From Spirochaetota bacterium (lineage in GTDB: Bacteria > Spirochaetota > UBA4802 > JAFGJZ01): 12,930 nucleotides of DNA. Of this stretch, positions 6,410-12,930 are shown in pieces. Where the stretch lies: contig JAEWVL010000339.1 in NCBI GenBank assembly GCA_023396665.1, positions 1 through 12,930 of the forward strand, written 5' to 3'. The notes below the pieces were generated by a model. That model worked only from the letters and a program-made list of their open reading frames with translations, was not told where the DNA came from and made no database searches. Position numbers and translations under genes: made by a program. Each line of letters begins with the position of its first letter. The stretch's first letter is position 1.

Positions 6410-9400
6410 TTACCAGCTTGCGCCCGCGTCGATTGATTTGGTTATAACGAGGTCCTTTTCGGCTGAAAAATCATAATGCAGGATATATATCGTATCTTCG
6501 TATGTCTTTAACGATGAATATTGACCAACGGTTGCGAAGTTCTCCGCCACAGCCGCCGCCTGCCATGTCGTAGTATTATGATACACATGATAGAGTATAT
6601 TGTTCCCATAATACGATACATGCAATTGTCCGGTATAGTCGAAATGCATACTGTTATACGTCCCGGTATTACCGGTCATCGTCAGTGAATCATCAAATGC
6701 AAATGTCATCCCGCCGTTAATTGATTTTGCGACGTGAGGTGTCGTATCGCTATGGTAATAACAAACATAAATATTGCTGCCGTCAGCGATAATAGAGTTA
6801 TAGGAATTGGCGGTCGCCGAAATCAGTATGGGCGCTCCCCAGATTGCACCGTAATTGGATGAACCGATATAATATATCCCGTTACCATTGTCGTAATATG
6901 CTACGTGTACGTTGCTTCCCTGCGCGTATATTGACGCATACTGCCCGACATCATTAACGGTATAGATATCACCGGCAGCACTCCATGTCGATCCTTTATC
7001 GTCTGATATACGAATACGAAGATCACCGCTTGTCCTGTTATAGTAGGCGACATACAGATAATCACCTTCCATATCAAATGCGGTCCATTCACCAACCTGA
7101 AGACCGACGCCTCCGTCACCTTCAATCAAGTAGGGTGTCTGCCATGTCGTTCCACCGTTAAAGGAACGGACAATGTAGACATCACTAGCTGTCTCGTTAT
7201 AGTATGTGATATAAACATTTGCCCCGTCCGTCCTGATTTTCGAGTATTTTCCGATATCATGTACAGAAGTCACGGGTGTCTTGATTGACCATGTGGCGCC
7301 TCCGTCAGTCGATTTTGCAAACTGAAGAGTGTTTGGTGTTCCGAGTTTGTAATAGCTTGCGTATAGGTTCCCTGAACTGTCAATATCAAGCGAAGCGTAC
7401 TGTCCTGTGTCACTCGTATCACCGCCGGTGGCATCGTCGATAACCTGCGTTTTGGTTGCGGTCGGTGTTAGTACAAGAGAGGTAACAGGTGTGTCGGGAT
7501 CATTAGAGTATACGTTGATCGACACGTTCTTTGTACCTGTCGTTTGTGGTGCGAAACGGAACTTGAATGACTGATCGGTCGTCGTTGCGGCTATCGCTTT
7601 CGGAAAAGGATTGGCTGTAATAATGAAATCATCCATATCGTCTCCCGATATGGAGACGCCAGAGACGCTGAGAGCCGTCGTCGTCGAACTGTTCTCGATC
7701 TTGAGCGCATACTCCGTGCTGCTTTGTGTACCAACAAGCTGATCTAAAACCGATGCCGGTGAAATTGTGAGCGGTGTGACGATGTTCGGACCGGTACCGA
7801 TTCCGTTCAGGGATACCGGTATCGAAGGATCGTTCGGATCGTTGCTGTTTATCGTAAGTGTCGAATTCAGCGTTCCAATGCTCTGCGGCTTGAATCGAAC
7901 GATTATCGTGCTGTTGGTTCCGCCGGCGATAACGGTGGCAGGATAGGATACAATCTCGTAATTCGTAGTATCTCCCAGAATACAGGAATAGAGAACCAGA
8001 TCGGGAAGGCCAGCGCCGTTTGAGATTGTGAACGTGTTGGTTGCTGTTGAACCAACCGGTAAACTACCGTAATCATGCGGTGTGGGTAGGACGGTGATGT
8101 CAGGAGCGCTGCCGGCTCCCTGAAGCGTTATGGTGTTTGTACCCCCGCTTGTATCGATTGTTAATGTGTCATCCGGCACCACAAGTGCTGTCGGTGTGAA
8201 CGTTATGCTCACGAAGGTGGAATCTCCCGGTACAAGCGGAAAGGCTGAAGAATCGTTAAGCGAGAAATGGGTGCCGCTTGCAAGTGAAATATCTGTTACA
8301 TTCATCGCTGCGTTTCCGGTATTCTTAATCAGAACTACCAACGGCGCACTTGAATTTCCCAATGCGACCGTGCCGAAGTCATGGGTGCTTCCCGAGGTCG
8401 GGTTCGTTTCCAGTATTGGTGCCAAGGCAAGACCCGTACCAGAAAGATCAATAATGCTTGTGCCGCCGTCTGTAATAATGTTCAACTTGTCAGCATGAGC
8501 GCCGCTTGCCGATGGTGTAAAGCAAAGTGATATAAATGTTGAAGAAGCGGCGGGTATTGTGGCCGAACCGGAGCCGGTGATAGAAAAATGCGTGCCGACG
8601 TCAAATGTAAGCGAGCTGACCGTCATTGTCGAGCCGCCGTTGTTTTGCACTTCGATCACAGATGCCGCACTCGACTGGCCTTGCGTGGTGTTCGGGAAAG
8701 AAATGACGCTTCCATTTGTCGGATCTGTAACAAGCAGCGGCGGGTTCAAACCCGAACCGAATATAGGTACCGACAATGTCGGTGTCGCCGGATCATCGCT
8801 TGCGATACTTATGAAAGCATTGTAGGCCGTAGCCGCAGAAGGTGTAAATGTGACACTTATTATTTGGCTTGCTCCGGCCGCTATGATTCCCGTGTAGAGG
8901 GGATCAGAAAATTCAGCCAGAGATGTTGTGATACCGGTAATCGTTAACGGGGCAGTGCCGGTATTAAAAATGGTAAAATTCAGGGTCTTCGAAGAGCTTG
9001 TGCTGATCGACCCGAAATCGGTAGAGCCGCCAAGCGAGATAATCGGAGCCGTTGCGCTGCCGCTGACCGCTATTACCCGAACCGGTGTGTCGGAGTCATT
9101 GCTGTAGATCGAAATCGACATAAGGTGCGTGCCGCCGCCTGTGGGGGTGTAGGTGACGGAGAAATTCTGTGTCAGGCTTGGCGCAATGGTGAATGGGCCC
9201 GATGCCGGTAAATTGAAATTTGTCGTGTCGCTGATGACGATGTTAGAAATGTAAAGGTCGGCCGTACCGTTGTTTTGTATTGTATATATATTACTGTCTG
9301 TCAATGTGTGAACAATAGATCCGAAGCTTAGCGGTGCCGCGCTCATGAATATGTCGGGGGTGCCGGCCCCCTGTCCGTACACGGTAAAATCATAGTCGTC

Positions 9401-12172
9401 GACATTGGATTCAATGGTGATGTCCGCTGATCTCGCACCGACAGCACCCGGCGTAAACTGGACGGTGAAATCATGTGTCTGGCCCGGCAGCAGTGTCGGT
9501 AAAGCGCCCGGAACAACAGTGAAGTCAGCTGGATTTGTTCCGGCTATGTTGATGGCGCTGAGCACAAGATTCGAGCTGCCGGTATTCTTTATGCGAAACA
9601 CCACCGTCGGGCTGCTTTGCGGTAAAGTGATGGTGCCGAAGTTGGTCGGTGCCAGAATCAGTGAAAGATCGGCATTTGAGGCGATGCCGTTTCCGCTGAT
9701 ATTCGTGTTATCATCTACGGTGCCGCCTATCGCGTTCAGATGGCTGATTGCAATCGTGTCGGCGATACCGTTCGTGATAGTTGTCGGACTGAAAACACAG
9801 CTGAAGCTTCTGCTGCCGCCCGGGGGAATATCGACCGGTACCGGAAAACCTGAAAAATCAGGTGCCAGGTTGAGTGAATACTGTGTTCCTCCCGTCAGGC
9901 CGATATCGCTTATTCGCAGGTTTGTCGTGCCGTCATTTCGAATCAGGTAGGTCCCCGGGTCGCCTGAAGATCCGTTTTCAACAGAGCCGTAATTCGTCGG
10001 TGCAGCAAGTTTCGAAAGAACGGGATTGGCCAAAGCGTTAGCGTTAAGTGTTATGTTGATCGTCGGTGTCGGTGCATTCGACGTAATTGTGAGTGTCGCG
10101 GATCGGGCAGTTGTATTATAAATATCCGCTCTCGTCGGATTGAACTGAAGAACGACATTTGTCGTACCACCGGTTATAAGTGACGATGCGGGATACGAGA
10201 CAATCGTAAACTGATCGTCATCAGCCCCGCTGAGTACCGTGGAGCTGATATTGAGTGTATCCGTCCCGGTATTCGTAATCAAAATCGAATGTAGTGCAGA
10301 AGATGAACCGGTTGTTGTGTCCGCAAAAAGCGGACTTACCGCGACATCGATATCCTGCAATATGCCCGTACCGCTGACGGCGATGGGTGCGACACCAGCA
10401 TTGCTTGTGATATTTATAGTGGCGCTGCGTAGGCCTGTCACGCTCGGATTGAAACTGACTGTAAAGGTTCCTGTATTGCCGGGTGTGATGGCAGGCGGCA
10501 GTCCCAAATGTGAGTAATCACCGGGTGCGGCTCCTGTAAAATCAATAGCACTTATAGTGAGATTCGTGGTGCCGTCGTTTTTTACCGTATAGGTCTGCTC
10601 GCTGCTGCCGCTGGCTACATTTACCGAACCGAAGGTAGTGGGGGCCGACAGCAGTGTCAATACCGGATTAATAACACCCGTCCCGCTGATCGGGGTATTC
10701 AAAGACGGACTGTGTGTGACGTCGTTTGTATAGATGCGCAGCGTATCGTTGCGTGCCCCTAAGGCCGTGGGTTTGAACACCACGTAAAACGACGAGCTTG
10801 CACCGGCTGGTATGCTGCCTGCGGGAAATGAGGTGATGATGAAATCGCCGCCGGTCTGAAGATTTACCGTTGAAACGATAAGCGGTGCGTTTCCATCGTT
10901 TGTAATCACAAACGCCTGCGCCGCGCTTGAGATGTTGACGCCGGTATTGAGAAATGATCCCGGTGTAAGCGAGATTCTGCCGCCCGTTCCGCGACCGCTC
11001 AGATTGATCACGTAGCTTGCTTCGTCCGCATCGTTGTTGGAGATGGTTATAGGGACCATCGTATCATCTCCCAGATTGCTCGGGTCGTATCTGACGCTAA
11101 AGGTGTGGCTCGCACCGGGTGTTATCGTTGCGGGCAAACCCGCTACAGTTCGTATGAATTCGGGGTTCGCGGGTGCCGATACGTCGCTTACTGAGAGGTT
11201 AGCCGTCCCGATATTCTGTATCGTGAAGGTTTTATTTCCGCTCGAAGACAATTCGGTGACATCACCGAAGTCGTAGGTGCTGGTCGTCAGATAGGTTGTG
11301 CTGCCCGCCTTGACGTTAATCTCGGGCGCGACAGCGGCAGAGCTGCTCGCGTTGCCGGTAACGGTGAAGGTGTAACTTGATTCGTCGAGGTCATTGGATG
11401 CGATGGTGACGCTCGCGGTTTTGTAGCCCGCGGTTGCGGGGTTAAAAACGATCGAAAAGGTGCAGGTACTGCCCGCTGAGCCCTTCGGGTTCAGATTTGC
11501 AGGGCAGCTGCTGGTGAGCGTAAAATTTGCGGGGTCACTGACGGTGACAGCGCTTACCGCAAGCACCTCGTTTCCGAGATTCTGTATCGTAAATATCTGC
11601 GCCGCGCTCGAGGCGCCTTCTATAACTGTGCCGAAATGTTTCTGGCCGCTGCCCGAGAGCAGGCTGTTGTTGAGAGAATCGCTGACGTGAATTTCCGGTG
11701 TTTTCAGAATTACGTAGCCCGAGAGCTTGAGCGTGTAGGGTGAGTCGTTGTTCGAGTCGTTGTGTGTAATGTTGAGCTGGGCGTAGCGGTATCCCTCGAT
11801 AGCCGTCGTCGGTGAAAAAATCAGTTTTATCTCGATGGTTTCATTAGCTGCAAGTGTGGCAGACTCGCTGAAATCGTGCGAGAAATCCGCGGCATTGTCG
11901 CCGGTAATAGAAACGGCGGATATTGTCAGATCGGCACTGCCCTTGTTTTCAATTGAGAAGACAAGAGGGTTGCTCGATTCTCCGGGAAGCACATTCCCGA
12001 AGGGATAGGGGCCGGTTCCTGAGTAAACGGGGGTGGCGTTACGCTTGACCGATATGACAGGGTAGGGGGTGCCGCCGCCGCTTTCCCCGCCGCCGCCGCT
12101 CTCCTGCCCGCCGCCGCTGCACGCGGAAAACAGAAAAAACAGAACGAAAAGATGGAGAAGATGTTTTTTCAT
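6410..12172 (-). CDS. Giant lipoprotein: 14 ASH (choice-of-anchor D) repeats and a seven-blade Asp-box propeller
   Basis: A 1920-residue predicted surface or periplasmic lipoprotein of unknown role. Order: signal peptide (1-17) with lipobox FSA-C18; Gly/Ser/Glu spacer (19-34); fourteen consecutive beta-sandwich repeats of 102-124 residues (about 38-1581) of the ASPM/SPD-2/Hydin type, each with an FG-x-V/I-like start, a central N-x-G and a late F-x-P; then a C-terminal Asp-box beta-propeller (1582-1920) with boxes STDGGATW, SFNGGTTW, SDDKGSTW, SSNYGAIW, SINGGMTF, a degenerate YHNTTTW and SIDAGASW. The protein stops at the Trp of the last box. No sialidase FRIP motif was seen, so a binding rather than enzymatic propeller is inferred. 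The ATG at 12172 is chosen because the signal peptide begins there; the frame is open to 12298 but a near-perfect promoter lies within that extension. Adhesion or carbohydrate binding are possible roles, not shown. Confidence 0.92.
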   Translation of the reverse strand: MKKHLLHLFVLFFLFSACSGGGQESGGGGESGGGTPYPVISVKRNATPVYSGTGPYPFGNVLPGESSNPLVFSIENKGSADLTISAVSITGDNAADFSHDFSESATLAANETIEIKLIFSPTTAIEGYRYAQLNITHNDSNNDSPYTLKLSGYVILKTPEIHVSDSLNNSLLSGSGQKHFGTVIEGASSAAQIFTIQNLGNEVLAVSAVTVSDPANFTLTSSCPANLNPKGSAGSTCTFSIVFNPATAGYKTASVTIASNDLDESSYTFTVTGNASSSAAVAPEINVKAGSTTYLTTSTYDFGDVTELSSSGNKTFTIQNIGTANLSVSDVSAPANPEFIRTVAGLPATITPGASHTFSVRYDPSNLGDDTMVPITISNNDADEASYVINLSGRGTGGRISLTPGSFLNTGVNISSAAQAFVITNDGNAPLIVSTVNLQTGGDFIITSFPAGSIPAGASSSFYVVFKPTALGARNDTLRIYTNDVTHSPSLNTPISGTGVINPVLTLLSAPTTFGSVNVASGSSEQTYTVKNDGTTNLTISAIDFTGAAPGDYSHLGLPPAITPGNTGTFTVSFNPSVTGLRSATINITSNAGVAPIAVSGTGILQDIDVAVSPLFADTTTGSSSALHSILITNTGTDTLNISSTVLSGADDDQFTIVSYPASSLITGGTTNVVLQFNPTRADIYNTTARSATLTITSNAPTPTINITLNANALANPVLSKLAAPTNYGSVENGSSGDPGTYLIRNDGTTNLRISDIGLTGGTQYSLNLAPDFSGFPVPVDIPPGGSRSFSCVFSPTTITNGIADTIAISHLNAIGGTVDDNTNISGNGIASNADLSLILAPTNFGTITLPQSSPTVVFRIKNTGSSNLVLSAINIAGTNPADFTVVPGALPTLLPGQTHDFTVQFTPGAVGARSADITIESNVDDYDFTVYGQGAGTPDIFMSAAPLSFGSIVHTLTDSNIYTIQNNGTADLYISNIVISDTTNFNLPASGPFTIAPSLTQNFSVTYTPTGGGTHLMSISIYSNDSDTPVRVIAVSGSATAPIISLGGSTDFGSISTSSSKTLNFTIFNTGTAPLTITGITTSLAEFSDPLYTGIIAAGASQIISVTFTPSAATAYNAFISIASDDPATPTLSVPIFGSGLNPPLLVTDPTNGSVISFPNTTQGQSSAASVIEVQNNGGSTMTVSSLTFDVGTHFSITGSGSATIPAASSTFISLCFTPSASGAHADKLNIITDGGTSIIDLSGTGLALAPILETNPTSGSTHDFGTVALGNSSAPLVVLIKNTGNAAMNVTDISLASGTHFSLNDSSAFPLVPGDSTFVSITFTPTALVVPDDTLTIDTSGGTNTITLQGAGSAPDITVLPTPHDYGSLPVGSTATNTFTISNGAGLPDLVLYSCILGDTTNYEIVSYPATVIAGGTNSTIIVRFKPQSIGTLNSTLTINSNDPNDPSIPVSLNGIGTGPNIVTPLTISPASVLDQLVGTQSSTEYALKIENSSTTTALSVSGVSISGDDMDDFIITANPFPKAIAATTTDQSFKFRFAPQTTGTKNVSINVYSNDPDTPVTSLVLTPTATKTQVIDDATGGDTSDTGQYASLDIDSSGNLYASYYKLGTPNTLQFAKSTDGGATWSIKTPVTSVHDIGKYSKIRTDGANVYITYYNETASDVYIVRSFNGGTTWQTPYLIEGDGGVGLQVGEWTAFDMEGDYLYVAYYNRTSGDLRIRISDDKGSTWSAAGDIYTVNDVGQYASIYAQGSNVHVAYYDNGNGIYYIGSSNYGAIWGAPILISATANSYNSIIADGSNIYVCYYHSDTTPHVAKSINGGMTFAFDDSLTMTGNTGTYNSMHFDYTGQLHVSYYGNNILYHVYHNTTTWQAAAVAENFATVGQYSSLKTYEDTIYILHYDFSAEKDLVITKSIDAGASW
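6413..7429 (-). other. C-terminal seven-blade Asp-box beta-propeller domain
   Basis: Residues 1582-1920 hold seven similar units of about 46-53 residues. Each begins with a Y/W-x-S/A strand, has a second strand ending in YY (HY in the last) and ends in an Asp box. Box positions are 1621, 1670, 1723, 1771, 1817, about 1864 (degenerate) and 1913. The third and sixth boxes deviate most from SxDxGxTW. Asp-box propellers occur in sialidases, sortilin-like and many carbohydrate-binding or structural proteins. Confidence 0.85.
7430..12061 (-). repeat. Array of fourteen ASH-type beta-sandwich repeats
   Basis: Approximate repeat starts (residues): 38, 160, 284, 399, 504, 608, 718, 836, 940, 1044, 1146, 1253, 1358, 1463. 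Repeat 2 keeps a Cys pair (223 and 237) as in the canonical bacterial form; the others lost it. Repeats 2, 3, 9, 10, 13 and 14 end with a [SN][ND]D-type motif (such as SNDPDTP). Repeats 11 and 12 are the most alike. The units have diverged enough that long exact DNA repeats are not evident. Confidence 0.85.
12071..12118 (-). repeat. 18-bp tandem repeat encoding a Gly-rich spacer
   Basis: Two full units and a two-thirds unit encode SGGGQE, SGGGGE, SGGG (residues 19-34), directly after the lipidated Cys18. At the DNA level the units start AGCGGCGGCGG. It is a flexible tether between the membrane anchor and the first beta-sandwich. Such GC-rich tandem repeats can change length by slippage in steps of whole codons. 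Confidence 0.8.
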
Positions 12173-12194
12173 AAGGAAAGCCCCGCACGCTCTT

Positions 12195-12222
12195 ATTATA
12201 CACACTCTCATGGAAATGTCAG
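12195..12222 (-). promoter_or_regulatory. Near-consensus sigma70 promoter of the lipoprotein gene
   Basis: On the minus strand, CTGACA (12222-12217, 5/6) and TATAAT (12200-12195, 6/6) are 16 bases apart. Eight A residues (12232-12225) just upstream of the -35 resemble an UP element. Transcription would start near 12188, leaving a leader of about 16 bases containing GGGG (12184-12181) as a weak ribosome site. The position rules out translation from 12298 and supports the 12172 start. It allows expression independent of the gene at the right edge. Confidence 0.72.
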
Positions 12223-12305
12223 CCTTTTTTTTGTCCAGTCGCTCGCAGATCTGAAAAATACGCCTTATACAGCAAGCCCAGAATTTTACTTTAATCATAG
12301 TATTC

Positions 12306-12930
12306 TCAGGGCTCTGTGGAAAAAATCTGCATGCTTTGAACCATGAAATTTCCCCTGAAATCCTGAATGCTGTTCCCGACCGATACGGTCAATATATAGG
12401 TCTCCGCATTGGCAAGAGGGCTCAGCGGCTGAACGTAATAGGTCTTGAAATTGATATCCGACTCTTCCATGCTTACATTGATCGGGATCGGAGTTGAGGG
12501 CATCTGTAACAGTGTGACGGTTGAAGCATTGACCGAAGGGGGGTATATCATCGGGTTATTGTTATCGAAAAAGGTAAGCACGATGACACCGCCGGTGCTT
12601 GCGAGCGTCGTATCCACATCGTTTTCACCATGCCCTGGATTGGAATTGAGCAGAAAGGGCTCTTCGTAATCGGCACTCGACGATAAAGCCGTCGTAAAAC
12701 GGTAGTTCACGTATAGCGGGTTAACCGGGCTCAGCGTTGTTGCCGGCAGGTGTATCAGCGCTTCGAAATTGAGCGTATAGTCTGGCATGTCTACCGGGTA
12801 TGCAAAACGGTAGATGCGCAGATCATAGGTGTCGCCGCCGTTAAAACCGCCGGCCGATGGTGCAATCGCAAAGAAGTTCGACGATGTCGAGGGGCTGACG
12901 GTGATGGGTACGTATTCGTCATTGCGGTAC
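12306..12930 (-). CDS. Secreted Ig-like protein, C-terminal part (5' end outside the window)
   Basis: The frame is open to the window edge, giving the last 207 residues of a longer protein; the Met at 12788 is internal, since 47 codons of sensible sequence precede it without a stop. The final ~105 residues match the SbsA/Big_5 type of bacterial Ig-like domain: a NPGHGENDVDTTLAST start, a central strand VIVLTFFDN, SVNASTVTLL, the PLSPLANAETYILTVS strand and the closing QDFRGN motif. The preceding part (YDLRIYRFAYPVD, NFEALIHL) looks like another beta-rich domain, not recognised. Such domains occur in secreted or cell-surface proteins. The stop lies 133 bases upstream of the lipoprotein start, on the same strand, with a separate promoter between them and no terminator seen. 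Confidence 0.75.
   Translation of the reverse strand, partial: YRNDEYVPITVSPSTSSNFFAIAPSAGGFNGGDTYDLRIYRFAYPVDMPDYTLNFEALIHLPATTLSPVNPLYVNYRFTTALSSSADYEEPFLLNSNPGHGENDVDTTLASTGGVIVLTFFDNNNPMIYPPSVNASTVTLLQMPSTPIPINVSMEESDINFKTYYVQPLSPLANAETYILTVSVGNSIQDFRGNFMVQSMQIFSTEP

Noticed and set aside
6413..7429. Active sialidase
   Set aside because: Asp boxes are present, but no FRIP motif and no recognisable arginine triad; seven units rather than six.
9405..9950. Long plus-strand open frames opposite the lipoprotein gene (also 8130-8498, 8559-8947, 10239-10517, 11034-11276 and others)
   Set aside because: They mirror the biased codon use of the repeat-rich gene on the other strand, show no family motif and have no convincing ribosome site.
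7430..12061. DNA-level satellite or CRISPR-like array
   Set aside because: The periodicity is at the protein level (about 105 residues); DNA units are diverged and have no constant repeat with spacers.
12173..12298. N-terminal extension of the lipoprotein
   Set aside because: It would place 42 residues before a clear lipoprotein signal peptide and overlaps a near-consensus promoter.

Overview
The window carries eight genes of a bacterium that uses Shine-Dalgarno signals and has mid-range GC. It appears to be a Gram-negative, or at least an organism that makes lipoproteins. No gene fixes the phylum. A very large lipoprotein with a relaxed lipobox (Phe at -3), a SET-domain protein and a cytosolic GH3 glucosidase would fit a spirochaete or another environmental Gram-negative lineage, but that is inference. 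No tRNA, rRNA, IS element, CRISPR array or phage gene was seen.

Layout. (1) 59-2488, minus strand: a complete cytosolic glycoside hydrolase family 3 enzyme. (2) 2489-2844: a 356-base divergent intergenic region with three inverted repeats and a candidate promoter. (3) 2845-5594, plus strand: four separately spaced genes. These are a SET-domain protein followed by a good intrinsic terminator, a membrane-anchored TPR protein, an Frm2/CinD-like nitroreductase behind two inverted repeats, and 3-methyladenine DNA glycosylase I (tag). (4) 5630-6223, minus strand: a hicA-hicB toxin-antitoxin pair whose stop and start codons abut. (5) 6410-12172, minus strand: one 1920-residue lipoprotein. It has a signal peptide with lipobox, a Gly-rich spacer, 14 ASH-type (ASPM/SPD-2/Hydin, 'choice-of-anchor D') beta-sandwich repeats, and a seven-blade Asp-box beta-propeller that ends exactly at the last Asp box. 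A near-consensus sigma70 promoter with an A-tract lies directly in front of it. (6) 12306 to the right edge, minus strand: the C-terminal 207 residues of a second extracytoplasmic beta-sandwich protein, ending in an SbsA/Big_5-type Ig-like domain.

The plus-strand genes look like unrelated housekeeping or accessory functions with individual control, not one pathway. The two genes at the right form a unit of secreted or surface proteins. Together they are the most unusual part of the window. I did not find a clearly new multi-gene system. The best candidates for follow-up are the 14-repeat plus propeller lipoprotein, the SET-domain protein with its structured upstream region, and the paired operators in front of the nitroreductase. 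Several starts were moved inward from the longest open frame (SET 2845, tag 5007, hicA 6223, lipoprotein 12172) on ribosome-site, homology or signal-peptide grounds.
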